A stretch of DNA of 64,000 nt. Origin: Actinocatenispora comari. Its GTDB lineage: Bacteria; Actinomycetota; Actinomycetes; Mycobacteriales; Micromonosporaceae. A model generated the notes under the pieces. The model ran no database searches and was not told the DNA's origin. It worked only from the letters and a program-made list of their open reading frames with translations. Position numbers and translations under genes: made by a program. Below, in pieces: positions 1 to 8,101 of this stretch; positions within the stretch are counted from its first letter, which is position 1, and every line of letters begins with the position of its first letter. The stretch lies in the NCBI RefSeq assembly GCF_017312725.1, contig NZ_BOPO01000028.1:1-64000 (forward strand), given 5' to 3'.

Positions 1-1880
1 CGGCCGGCCTGGCCGGCCTGCTGGTACGGCCGGGCGCGCGACGGGCCGCCGCGGCGCTGGGCATCACGGCGACCGCGGTGGCGCTGGCCGCCGCGACGGT
101 GCTGCTCGCGACGACCCGGACGGTGGCGGCCGCCACCACGCTGGCCGACCTGGTCGGGGTCACGGTGCGGGTGGGCGTCTCGGTCGACCCGGTGGCCAGC
201 TCGGTGGCCGTCGCGGTCGGCGTGGTCGCGCTGCTGGTACAGATCTACTCGGTGGCCTACCTGCGCGGCGACGACCGGTACGGGCCGTACGCGGCGCAGG
301 TGAGCCTGTTCACCGCGGCGATGCTCGACGTGGTGGTCGCCGGCGACCTGGTGCAGTTGCTGGTCGGCTGGGAGGTCATGGGCATCTGCTCGTACCTGCT
401 GATCGGGCACGACCGCAGCCTGGCCACCGCGCCGGCGGCCGCGGTCAAGGCGTTCCTGGTCACCCGGGTCGGCGACGTCGGGTTCTGGATCGGGGTGATC
501 CTGCTCGGCACCGGCGCCGGCAGCTTCCGGATCGACGACGTGATCACCGCCGCGGCCACCGGCGAGCTGTCGCACGCCCGGGTCACCGCTGCGGTGCTGT
601 TGCTGCTCGCCGGCGTCGCCGGCAAGAGCGCGCAGTTCCCGCTGCACAGCTGGCTGCCGGACGCGATGGCCGGCCCGACCCCGATCTCGGCGCTGATCCA
701 CGCCGCGACGATGGTCGCCGCGGGCATCTACGTGGTGACCCGGCTGTACCCGCTGTTCGTCACGTCGAAGCCGGCGCTGGTGGTGCTGGGCCTGATGGCG
801 GCGGTGACGATGCTGCTCAGTGCGCTCGCCGCGACCGCCGCCGACGACCTCAAGCGGGTGCTCGCCTGGTCGACGGTCAGCCAGCTCGCGTACATGGCGG
901 GCGCGCTCGCGGTCGGCTCGGACCGCGCGGCGATCTTCCACCTGCTCACCCACGCCGCGTTCAAGGCGCTGCTGTTCCTCGCCGCCGGCTCGGTCATCCA
1001 CGCGGTCGGCAGCAACCTGATGAGCCGGATGGGCGGGCTGCGCCGCGGCATGCCGGTCACGTTCGTGACGATGACGATCGGGCTGGCGGCGCTGGCCGGG
1101 GTGCCGCCGTTCGCCGGCTTCTGGAGCAAGGACTCGATCCTGTCCGCCGCGCAGCAGACGACCAACGGCCTGGGCGCCGCGCCGGCGCTGAACGGCTGGC
1201 TGATCCTGGTGTGCGGGTTGGCCACCGTCGCGATCACCGCCTGGTACGTGACGAGGCTGTGGCTGCGGACGTTCTTCGGTGCCCGGCGCGGCCCGGCCGG
1301 GCACGAACCGGCCCGGACGATGTGGATTCCGCTGGTGCTGCTGGCGATCCCGGCGACGCTGCTCGGGCTGATCGAGCTGGTGCCCAGCCGCACCCCGCGG
1401 GCCGACTTCGGCTGGTTCGCCTACACGCCGAGGAAGTACGCCGAGTACCTGCCGTCCGGGGTGCCGGGCAGTCACCTGCTGCCGATCGGCCGGCAGGACC
1501 TCGACCCGGTGACCATGACCATCGGCCTGGTCCTGGTCGCGCTGGGGATCGTCACGGCGATCCTGGTGTGGCGCCGGGACACCGCCGCCGACCCGGCCCG
1601 GATACTGGGTCGGATGGCGCCGCTGCTGCGGTCCGGCTTCCGGTTCGACGACGCGCAGCGCGCGCTGGTGATCCGGCCGGTGCAGGCGCTGGCCACCACG
1701 GTGTGGCTGGGCGACGCCCGGGTGGTGGACGGCGCCGTCCGCGGGGTCGGGGCCGGCGCGGTCCGGCTCGGCCGGCGGCTGGCCCGGCTGCACACCGGCC
1801 TGCCCCGCTCGCTCGCCGCGGTGCTGGCCGGTGCGGTGCTGCTCGCCCTCGTCGCCGTGCTCGTCGGAGGTGCGCGATGA
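1..1880 (+). CDS. nuoL: NADH-quinone oxidoreductase subunit L (5' end cut by window)
   Basis: Large antiporter-like membrane subunit of respiratory complex I, which couples NADH-quinone electron transfer to proton pumping. The frame is open from base 3 with no start before the family's conserved part, so the true start lies upstream and only a short N-terminus is missing (about 626 codons present). The protein is almost wholly hydrophobic helices. Diagnostic segments are the TM5 glutamate in GWEVMGICSYLL, the lysine of AGKSAQFPLHSWLPDA followed by PTPISALIHAATMV, and GFWSKDS near the middle. The C-terminus holds the lateral helix and the last membrane helix. The stop overlaps an ATG (ATGA at 1877-1880) that opens a small ORF leading towards nuoM. 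Confidence 0.97.
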   Translation, partial: AGLAGLLVRPGARRAAAALGITATAVALAAATVLLATTRTVAAATTLADLVGVTVRVGVSVDPVASSVAVAVGVVALLVQIYSVAYLRGDDRYGPYAAQVSLFTAAMLDVVVAGDLVQLLVGWEVMGICSYLLIGHDRSLATAPAAAVKAFLVTRVGDVGFWIGVILLGTGAGSFRIDDVITAAATGELSHARVTAAVLLLLAGVAGKSAQFPLHSWLPDAMAGPTPISALIHAATMVAAGIYVVTRLYPLFVTSKPALVVLGLMAAVTMLLSALAATAADDLKRVLAWSTVSQLAYMAGALAVGSDRAAIFHLLTHAAFKALLFLAAGSVIHAVGSNLMSRMGGLRRGMPVTFVTMTIGLAALAGVPPFAGFWSKDSILSAAQQTTNGLGAAPALNGWLILVCGLATVAITAWYVTRLWLRTFFGARRGPAGHEPARTMWIPLVLLAIPATLLGLIELVPSRTPRADFGWFAYTPRKYAEYLPSGVPGSHLLPIGRQDLDPVTMTIGLVLVALGIVTAILVWRRDTAADPARILGRMAPLLRSGFRFDDAQRALVIRPVQALATTVWLGDARVVDGAVRGVGAGAVRLGRRLARLHTGLPRSLAAVLAGAVLLALVAVLVGGAR

Positions 1881-1939
1881 GGGGCGCCGCCGCGCGTCGT
1901 GCCTCGCGTCGTGCCTCGCTGGGGGAGGCGAACCGATGA
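1877..1939 (+). CDS. Possible 20-aa linker ORF between nuoL and nuoM
   Basis: A 20-codon ORF, rich in Arg, Ala and Ser (MRGAAARRASRRASLGEANR). It starts in the ATGA overlap with the nuoL stop and ends in another ATGA overlap with the next small ORF at 1936. It is encoded by the first unit of a 60-bp repeat. It is not a recognised protein. The two overlaps suggest that ribosomes finishing nuoL could re-initiate here, so the ORF may act as a translational relay rather than give a useful product. It could also be chance in a repeat derived from operon junctions. Confidence 0.35.
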   Translation: MRGAAARRASRRASLGEANR

Positions 1940-2068
1940 CCGGGTACCGCCGCGCGTCGTGTCGCGTCCGGGGCTGTGCCACGAGAGGCGAACCGGTGCG
2001 TGCGCGGCGCCGCGCGTCGTGCCTCCCCGGGGACGGCGAGCGGTGCCTCCCCGGGGACGGCGAGCGGT
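1890..2068 (+). repeat. 60-bp spaced repeats and a 24-bp tandem repeat in the nuoL-nuoM gap
   Basis: The word CCGCGCGTCGTG occurs at 1890, 1950 and 2010, exactly 60 bp apart, and GAGGCGAACCG at 1925 and 1985 with the same spacing. Within the third unit a 24-bp block beginning GCCTCCCCGGGG is repeated perfectly at 2021-2044 and 2045-2068. The gap between nuoL and nuoM is therefore a decayed minisatellite. In most actinobacteria I would expect these genes to be nearly adjacent. Confidence 0.85.
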
Positions 2069-2106
2069 GCCTCGTCGGGCTTCCGCGCGGAAGGGACGGC
2101 CGATGA
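1936..2106 (+). CDS. Possible 56-aa linker ORF between nuoL and nuoM
   Basis: A 56-codon ORF of Arg, Gly and Cys-rich sequence that includes a duplicated CLPGDGER segment from the 24-bp repeat. Its ATG overlaps the stop of the preceding 20-codon ORF (ATGA at 1936). Its TGA overlaps the nuoM start (ATGA at 2103-2106). It has no similarity I recognise. Together with the ORF before it, it makes an unbroken chain of 4-base overlaps from nuoL to nuoM, so its likely role, if any, is translational coupling. The six cysteines could be incidental to the repeat. Confidence 0.35.
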   Translation: MTGYRRASCRVRGCATRGEPVRARRRASCLPGDGERCLPGDGERCLVGLPRGRDGR

Positions 2107-3593
2107 GCGCTCTGCTGGTGGTGTTGTTGGCGGTGCCGGCGGTCGGTGCGGTGCTGGCCGCGTTGCTGCCGGACCGCGCCGGCCGGCTCGCCGGTACCGT
2201 CGCCGCGGCCGTCGCGTTCCTCGCCACGCTGCCGCTGGCCTGGCACTCGGCGCCGGTCGGCCACCACGCGATCGCGCCGTGGCACCAGCTCGACGTGGCC
2301 TGGGCGCCGGCCCTGGACATCCGGTTCCACCTCGGTGTGGACGGCATCTCCTGGCCGCTGGTGCTGCTGACCACGCTGCTGACGCTGCTGTGCTGCGGCT
2401 ACTCGCTCTGGCGGACGCCCGGCGCCGTGCCCGGCCGGTACCTGGTGGCGTTGCTGCTGGTGATCGAGGTCGGCATCGTCGGCGTGTTCGAGTCGCTGGA
2501 TCTGGTGCTGTTCTTCGTGTTCTTCGAGGTCGTCCTGCTCCCCATGTACGCGGTGATCGCCGGCTGGGGCGGCCCCGGGCGCCGGGCCGCGGCGACCAAG
2601 TTCGTGCTGTACACGCTGTTCGGGTCGGTGCTGCTGCTGGTCGGCGTGTTCGTGATCGTGGCGAGGACCGGGACCGCCGATCTGGTCACGCTGTCCGACC
2701 GGGGCGGCGCCGGGCTGTCCGCCGGCACCCAGCTGCTCGCGTTCGTGCTGCTGGCGGTGGCGTTCGCGGTGAAGAGCCCGCTGTGGCCGCTGCACACCTG
2801 GCTGCCGGACGCGCACACCGAGGCACCGACGGTCGGTTCGGTGATCCTGGCCGGCGTGCTGCTCAAGATGGGCACGTACGGGCTGCTGCGGGTGGCGGTC
2901 GGGGTGCTGCCGGACGGCGCCCGCGCCGCGTCCGGGGTGCTCGGCGTGCTGGCCACCGCGGCGATCCTGATCGGTGCGCTGGTCTGCCTGCGGCAGACCG
3001 AACTCAAGCGGCTCATCGCGTACTCCTCGGTCGGGCACATGGGGTTCGTGGTGCTCGGCATCGCGACCCTCACCGGCGTCGGATTCCAGGCCGCGCTGGT
3101 CGGCAACATCGCGCACGGGCTGCTGACCGGGCTGCTGTTCTTCCTGGCCGGCGCGATCAAGGACCGCACCGGTACCGGCGAGCTGGCCCGGCTCGGCGGG
3201 CTGCGCGAGGTGGCGCCGGGGCTCGCCGGCCTGCTCGGCTTCGCCGCGATCGGCTCGCTCGGCCTGCCCGGCCTGGCCGGCTTCTGGGGCGAGTTCTTCA
3301 CCGTGTACGCGGCGATCCGGCACGGCGGTCCACTGTGGATAGTGCTGGGGGTGTTCGCCGCGTTCGGTGGCGCCCTGGCCGCCGCGTACTTCCTGCGGCT
3401 GCTGCGGCGCGTCGCGCACGGCCCGGCGGCGCCGGCGATCGCCGCGCTGCGGCCCCGCGCGCTGGCCCGGCCGGAACTCGCCGCCTGGTCCCCGCTGGTA
3501 CTGCTGGCGCTCGCGGTCGGGGTGGCCCCGGCGCTGGTGCTCGCGCTGTCCGCCCCGCCGGTCCGCGCCCTGATCGAGGTGATGGGCCGATGA
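2103..3593 (+). CDS. nuoM: NADH-quinone oxidoreductase subunit M
   Basis: Antiporter-like proton-pumping subunit of complex I, 496 residues. The ATG at 2103 gives the usual hydrophobic N-terminus (MSALLVVLLAVPAVGA); longer readings run into the upstream repeat. Family landmarks are the glutamate in LFFVFFEVVLLPMYAVI, the lysine in AVKSPLWPLHTWLPDAHTEAPT, a second lysine in GVLLKMGTYGLLR, and the glutamate of GFWGEFFTVYAA near the C-terminus. It lies between nuoL and nuoN as in standard nuo operons. The final codons and stop (3572-3594) are the source of the 42-bp repeats that follow. Confidence 0.97.
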   Translation: MSALLVVLLAVPAVGAVLAALLPDRAGRLAGTVAAAVAFLATLPLAWHSAPVGHHAIAPWHQLDVAWAPALDIRFHLGVDGISWPLVLLTTLLTLLCCGYSLWRTPGAVPGRYLVALLLVIEVGIVGVFESLDLVLFFVFFEVVLLPMYAVIAGWGGPGRRAAATKFVLYTLFGSVLLLVGVFVIVARTGTADLVTLSDRGGAGLSAGTQLLAFVLLAVAFAVKSPLWPLHTWLPDAHTEAPTVGSVILAGVLLKMGTYGLLRVAVGVLPDGARAASGVLGVLATAAILIGALVCLRQTELKRLIAYSSVGHMGFVVLGIATLTGVGFQAALVGNIAHGLLTGLLFFLAGAIKDRTGTGELARLGGLREVAPGLAGLLGFAAIGSLGLPGLAGFWGEFFTVYAAIRHGGPLWIVLGVFAAFGGALAAAYFLRLLRRVAHGPAAPAIAALRPRALARPELAAWSPLVLLALAVGVAPALVLALSAPPVRALIEVMGR

Positions 3594-3720
3594 GTCCCTC
3601 CCGTCCGGGCCCCGATCGCGGTGATCGGCCGATGAGCGCCGCCGGTCCGGGCCCCGATCGGGGTGATGGGCCGATGAGTCCCGCCGGTCCGGGTCCCGAT
3701 CGAGGTGACGGGCCGATGAG
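3572..3720 (+). repeat. 42-bp tandem repeat made from the nuoM 3' end
   Basis: The last codons of nuoM, its stop and the overlapping ATGAG recur at an exact 42-bp period: ATGAG lies at 3590, 3632, 3674 and 3716. Each unit reads roughly GATCGAGGTGATGGGCCGATGAG plus a GC-rich spacer with GGTCCGGG. The first unit is the authentic nuoM end; the others are diverged copies. Because 42 is a multiple of three, all four ATGs share one frame. Confidence 0.9.
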
Positions 3721-3862
3721 CTGCGCCACCACCCGCTCCGGCCCGCCCGTGCCCCGGCGCGCGGGCGTCCGCGCGGTGCCGGCCGGTGGTCGGGCGCGCC
3801 CGAGCCGTCGGCGCCGGGCCTCGCTGCCCGGCGGCGTTCCGGCGAGGGGGGAGCGCTCGTGA
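3590..3862 (+). CDS. Possible 90-aa repeat-encoded linker ORF between nuoM and nuoN
   Basis: A 90-codon ORF whose ATG overlaps the nuoM stop (ATGA at 3590-3593) and whose TGA overlaps the nuoN start (GTGA at 3859-3862). The first half is three 14-residue repeats of the type PMSPAGPGPDRGDG; the second half is basic and proline-rich. It resembles no protein known to me. Its ends suggest translational coupling of nuoM to nuoN through an expanded junction. The extra in-frame ATGs in each repeat could serve as alternative entry points. Evidence for a functional peptide is weak. Confidence 0.4.
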   Translation: MSPSRPGPDRGDRPMSAAGPGPDRGDGPMSPAGPGPDRGDGPMSCATTRSGPPVPRRAGVRAVPAGGRARPSRRRRASLPGGVPARGERS

Positions 3863-5403
3863 GCCTCGTGCAGTCGATCGATCAGGTGGCGCTCGCGCCG
3901 GCCTACCTGGCCGCGCTGACCGCGGTGGCGGTGCTGGTCGTCGACCTGATCGTGCCGGGCCGGCGGGTGCCGGCGCTGGTCGCCGCCGCGCTCGGGACCA
4001 CCGCGACCGGCGTCGTCGCCGTACTGGTCGGGCTCGGCCCGGCGCGCGCCACGTTCTGCACCGCCGGCGGCACCCTGCCTGGCGGCGTGCCCGTCGACCG
4101 GTCCTGCTCGTACGTCGCGGACCACGTCGGCGCGCTCGTCGCGGTGGCGTTCTGCGCGGTCACCCTGGTCGTGCTGGCGCTGTCCACGCCGGTGCTCGCG
4201 GCCCGGGTGGCGCCGACCGGCGAGTACCTGTTCCTGCTGGCCGCGTCGCTGACCGGCGGCGTCGTGCTCGGCTACGCCCGCGACCTGATCACGCTGATCA
4301 TCGCGGTCGAGACGCTCACCCTCCCGCTCTACGTCCTGATCGGCCTGCGTCGCCGCGCGTCCCGCGCCACCGGGCCCGACGAGCCCGGCGCGCCGGCGGA
4401 GGCGGCGTCGGGCGCGTTGACGTTCTTCGTGATCTCGGTGGTGTCGACCACCGTCACGCTGCTCGGCGCCGCGCTGCTCTACGCGCTGACCGGCGCGGTG
4501 CACCTGGACCGGATCGCCGCGGCGCTGGCGCACCGGGACGACCTGCACGGCGTACCGCTGACCTCGGCCGCGGTGCTGCTGGTGCTGGTGGGGCTGGCGT
4601 TCAAGCTTGCCGCGGTGCCGTTCCACGGGTGGGCGCCGGTGAGCTACGACGGCGCGCCGCTGCCGGTGACCGCGTACCTGTCGACCGCGTCCAAGCTCGG
4701 CGGCGTCGTCGCCCTGCTGTACGTGACGGTGTTCGCGCTCGGCCCGTGGTTGTCGGTGGTCGGCCCGCTGCTCGCGGTGCTGGCGGTGGCGAGCATGACG
4801 GTCGGCAACCTCGCCGCGCTGCGGCAGCGCCGGATGGTGCGGCTGCTCGCGTTCTCGTCGGTGGCGCAGGCCGGCTACCTGCTGGCACCGCTCGGCGCGT
4901 TCGCCGCGGCGGCCGGTCGCTCCGGCGCGGCCCGGCACACGCTGACCGCGGCCACCCTCGGGTACACGATCTTCTACCTGCTGCTGGAGCTGGGCGCGTT
5001 CGGTGCGTTGATCGCGCTGCGCGGCGCCGGGTCGGGTGGCGAGATCGACGAGTACCGGGGTGCCGGGCGGGTGCGGCCGCTGACCGCCGCGGCGCTGGCG
5101 TTCGCGCTGATCGGGCTCGCCGGGCTGCCGCCGAGCCTGGCCGGCCTGTTCGCCAAGATCACCGTGGTCCGGGCGGCGCTGACCGGCGGTACCGCCTGGC
5201 TGGCCGTGCTGATCGCGCTGAACGCGGTGCTCGGCCTGGTCTACTACCTGCGCGTCGTGGTCGTCCTGTACCGCCCCGGCGAGTACCGGCCGGTCCCGGT
5301 CCGGCCGTTGCTGGCCGGCGTGCTCGCCCTGGTCACCGCCGCCGCCGTGGTCGCCGGATTCGCCCCGCAGCTGGTCCTGGACGCCGCCGCGCTGCTGCCC
5401 TGA
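3859..5403 (+). CDS. nuoN: NADH-quinone oxidoreductase subunit N
   Basis: Third antiporter-like proton-pumping subunit of complex I, 514 residues. The GTG start follows GAGGGGGGAGCG, a good ribosome binding site, and overlaps the upstream linker ORF. Landmarks are the glutamate of AVETLTLPLYVLIGL, the lysine in FKLAAVPFHGWAPVSYDGAPLPVTAYLSTASKLG, and a lysine in PPSLAGLFAKITVV. It is the last gene of the nuo operon. No T-rich terminator is obvious before htpX. Confidence 0.97.
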   Translation: MSLVQSIDQVALAPAYLAALTAVAVLVVDLIVPGRRVPALVAAALGTTATGVVAVLVGLGPARATFCTAGGTLPGGVPVDRSCSYVADHVGALVAVAFCAVTLVVLALSTPVLAARVAPTGEYLFLLAASLTGGVVLGYARDLITLIIAVETLTLPLYVLIGLRRRASRATGPDEPGAPAEAASGALTFFVISVVSTTVTLLGAALLYALTGAVHLDRIAAALAHRDDLHGVPLTSAAVLLVLVGLAFKLAAVPFHGWAPVSYDGAPLPVTAYLSTASKLGGVVALLYVTVFALGPWLSVVGPLLAVLAVASMTVGNLAALRQRRMVRLLAFSSVAQAGYLLAPLGAFAAAAGRSGAARHTLTAATLGYTIFYLLLELGAFGALIALRGAGSGGEIDEYRGAGRVRPLTAAALAFALIGLAGLPPSLAGLFAKITVVRAALTGGTAWLAVLIALNAVLGLVYYLRVVVVLYRPGEYRPVPVRPLLAGVLALVTAAAVVAGFAPQLVLDAAALLP

Positions 5404-5554
5404 CCCGCCGGTACGCGCCCGTTCGGCAGGCAGCGTTTTCCCAGCTCAGTGTCAGAAAACCGGGGCATGCTGGAGTCGGCCCCGGAATCCCCACCGGGGA
5501 TGAAACGGCGTGGGCGCGGCGTTGAACCAAGCCCATCGCCATGTACAGGGAGTG

Positions 5555-6451
5555 ATGACGGTGACCGTACATCGGCACCACAACGGGCTCCGCACCGCGC
5601 TGCTGCTCGGGCTGCTCACCGCGCTGATCATCGGCATCGGTTACCTGATCGGCGGCAGTACCGGCCTGATCATCGCGGTGCTGATCTCGCTGGCCATGAA
5701 CGCCGCGACCTACTTCTGGTCGGACAAGATCGCGCTGCGCTCGATGCAGGCCCAGCCGGTGTCCGAGGCCCAGGCGCCCTGGCTGTACGCCATGGTCCGG
5801 GAGCTGTCCACCGCGGCCAAGCAGCCGATGCCCCGGCTCTACATCAGCCCGACCGCGCAGCCGAACGCGTTCGCGACCGGGCGCAACCCGGCCAACGCCG
5901 CGGTCTGCGTGACCGACGGCATCACCCGCATCCTGACCCAGCGCGAGCTGCGCGCGGTGATCGGCCACGAGCTGTCCCACGTGTACAACCGGGACATCCT
6001 GATCTCCAGCGTCGCGGCGGCGCTCGGCGGCATCATCACCGCACTGTCCTACCTGGTGTGGTTCATCCCGTTCGGCCGGTCGGAGGACGACGACGGCCCC
6101 GGCATCCTCGGCGTGCTGGCGATGCTGATCCTCGGCCCGATCGCGGCCACGCTGATCCAGCTCGGCATCAGCCGCAGCCGGGAGTACGAGGCGGACGCGG
6201 ACGGCGCGCGGCTCTCGCAGGACCCGTTGGCGCTGGCCAGCGCGCTGCGCAAGATCGACGCCGGGGCGCAGCAGCTGCCGCTGCAGCCGACCAGTCAGCT
6301 GCAGTCCAGCGCGCACCTGATGATCGCGAACCCGCTGCGCGCGGCCGGCGTGGCGAAGCTGTTCTCCACCCACCCGCCGATGGCCGACCGGATCAAGCGG
6401 CTGGAGCAGCTGGCCGTCTCCGGCGAGCAGTACCGCGCCGTCGACCGCTGA
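5555..6451 (+). CDS. htpX: M48 family membrane zinc metalloprotease HtpX
   Basis: Membrane-bound quality-control protease that degrades damaged membrane proteins; about 298 residues. Two hydrophobic helices lie at about residues 13-33 and 36-53. The zinc site HELSH is at about 138-142, and the third ligand is the glutamate of REYEADADGARL. A second hydrophobic pair follows the HExxH segment, as in HtpX. The start at 5555 was chosen because ACAGGGAG lies just upstream; a frame-compatible ATG at 5510 would add 15 uncharacteristic residues. It is transcribed alone or with the phosphatase behind it. Confidence 0.93.
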   Translation: MTVTVHRHHNGLRTALLLGLLTALIIGIGYLIGGSTGLIIAVLISLAMNAATYFWSDKIALRSMQAQPVSEAQAPWLYAMVRELSTAAKQPMPRLYISPTAQPNAFATGRNPANAAVCVTDGITRILTQRELRAVIGHELSHVYNRDILISSVAAALGGIITALSYLVWFIPFGRSEDDDGPGILGVLAMLILGPIAATLIQLGISRSREYEADADGARLSQDPLALASALRKIDAGAQQLPLQPTSQLQSSAHLMIANPLRAAGVAKLFSTHPPMADRIKRLEQLAVSGEQYRAVDR

Positions 6452-6557
6452 CCGGCCACGGTGTCGACGCACGGACCGGCCGCCCCGCGTGGGGCGGCCG
6501 GTTCCCGTCCGGCGCCCGGCGCGCTCGGGGCCACGAGATGACCGCTGGTGAAATACG

Positions 6558-7187
6558 GTGCGAAAGATGATCTATCTGGTGCGGCACGCGCAGCCGGCGG
6601 TGCGCCGGAAGGTCGCGCCGGACCGCTGGGAGCTGACGGCGGACGGCCGGTCGGCCGCCGCCCGGCTCGCCGGCCGTCTCCCGTGGGACCCGTACCTGGT
6701 GGCGAGCGACGAACCGAAGGCGATCCAGACCCTGCACTGCGCGTACCCGGGGCGCGCGGTCGACACCGACCCGCGGTTCGGTGAGGTACGCCGGGTCGAA
6801 CCGGTCGACGACGGCTACGCGGAGCGGCGCCGGCAGTACGTCTCCGGTACCCCGCTGCCGCGCTGGGAGCTGGCGTCCGCGGTCGTGGCCCGGTTCGCCG
6901 CCGCGGTCACCGACCACCTGGCCCGGGCCGACGGGCGACCGCTCGTCATCGGTACCCACGGGATGGCGCTGACGGTGTGGCTGGCCGCCGCGCTGCCGAC
7001 CGCGCTGGCCGGCGGCCCGACCGCGCCGGCCGGCGACCCGAACGCGCTGTCCGGTGACCCCGCCACGCTGTCCGTCGGGCCGGATGCGCCGGCCGGCGGG
7101 CCGGCCGAGTTCTGGGCGGCGCTGGCGCTGCCGGACGTGCTCGCCGTCGACCTCGCGACCGCCACCGTCGTCCGCCAGGAAGGCTGA
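6558..7187 (+). CDS. Histidine phosphatase superfamily protein
   Basis: Phosphoglycerate-mutase-like phosphatase of about 209 residues; the substrate cannot be told. The phosphorylated histidine lies in YLVRHAQP close to the N-terminus and the second catalytic histidine in VIGTHGMAL. The GTG at 6558 is used here; an ATG at 6567 would give the more typical start MIYLVRHAQP and is equally possible. Between the second histidine and the C-terminus sits an unusual low-complexity stretch of imperfect repeats built on GGPTAPAGDPNALSGDP, absent from the compact family fold and probably a repeat expansion in a surface loop. Confidence 0.85.
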   Translation: MRKMIYLVRHAQPAVRRKVAPDRWELTADGRSAAARLAGRLPWDPYLVASDEPKAIQTLHCAYPGRAVDTDPRFGEVRRVEPVDDGYAERRRQYVSGTPLPRWELASAVVARFAAAVTDHLARADGRPLVIGTHGMALTVWLAAALPTALAGGPTAPAGDPNALSGDPATLSVGPDAPAGGPAEFWAALALPDVLAVDLATATVVRQEG

Positions 7188-7223
7188 CATGCCAGCAGCA
7201 CCGACACCCCCGGGAGAGGCGAC

Positions 7224-8015
7224 ATGACCGAGGCACAACTGTCCACGATGGACGGATCGCGCGGCGAGATCACCGTGTACCGCTGGCCGAACCCCGACGC
7301 CACCCACCGGGTGTTGCTGGTGCACGGGTACGGCGAGCACCTCGGCCGGTACGACCACGTCGCCGCCGCACTGCACGCCAACGGCGCCGAGATCATCGGG
7401 CCGGACCACCTCGGCCACGGCCGCTCCGCCGGCGAGCGGGTGCTGGTCCACTCCTTCGACGACGTACTCGCCGACCTGCGCGCCGTCGCCGACCGGGCCG
7501 GTGCCGACCTGCCCGTGGTGCTCGTCGGGCACTCGATGGGCGGCATGATCGCCGCCCGATACGCGCAGCTGCACGGCGCCGGGCTGACCTCCGTCGTCCT
7601 GTCCGGGCCGGTACTCGGCAGCTGGGCGCCGATCGCGCTGGCCGACGGCGAGATCCCCGACGAGCCGCTCGACGTGTCGACGCTGTCCCGCGACCCCGCG
7701 GTGGGGGAGCGGTACGCGGCCGACCCGCTGATCTGGCACGGCCCGTTCAAGCGGGAGACGCTGCGCGCCCTCGGCCGCTGCCTGGACGAGATCAACGCCG
7801 GCCCGCGGCTGACCCCACCGACGCTGTGGCTGCACGGCGAGGACGACCACCTGGTACCCATCGGGCCGAGCCGCGCGGGCATCGACCGCATCCGCGGCGA
7901 CCGGTTCGAGCAGATCGCCTATCCCGGCGCTCGGCACGAGATCTTCAACGAGACGAACAACGCCGCCGTGCTCGCCGACGTCACCACCTTCGTCACCCGT
8001 ACGCTCGGCGGCTGA
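7224..8015 (+). CDS. Alpha/beta hydrolase, monoacylglycerol lipase-like
   Basis: Serine hydrolase of 263 residues with the layout of the lysophospholipase/monoacylglycerol lipase group. The oxyanion-hole segment HGYGEH is at about 34-39 and the nucleophile elbow GHSMGG has its serine at about 104. The acid is probably in LWLHGEDDHLVP and the histidine in GARHEIFNE near the C-terminus. The ATG follows GGGAGAGGCGAC. There is no signal peptide, so a cytoplasmic lipid esterase is likely; the true substrate is unknown. It sits 36 bp behind the phosphatase and may be co-transcribed with it. Confidence 0.88.
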   Translation: MTEAQLSTMDGSRGEITVYRWPNPDATHRVLLVHGYGEHLGRYDHVAAALHANGAEIIGPDHLGHGRSAGERVLVHSFDDVLADLRAVADRAGADLPVVLVGHSMGGMIAARYAQLHGAGLTSVVLSGPVLGSWAPIALADGEIPDEPLDVSTLSRDPAVGERYAADPLIWHGPFKRETLRALGRCLDEINAGPRLTPPTLWLHGEDDHLVPIGPSRAGIDRIRGDRFEQIAYPGARHEIFNETNNAAVLADVTTFVTRTLGG

Positions 8016-8101
8016 CCGCCGCGCCCCTCCGTCCGGGCGGCATCATGGAGTTCGACCGGTCCGGTCGGACGACCGGCGAGCGGGAACGAGAGGTGAGTGC
8101 G

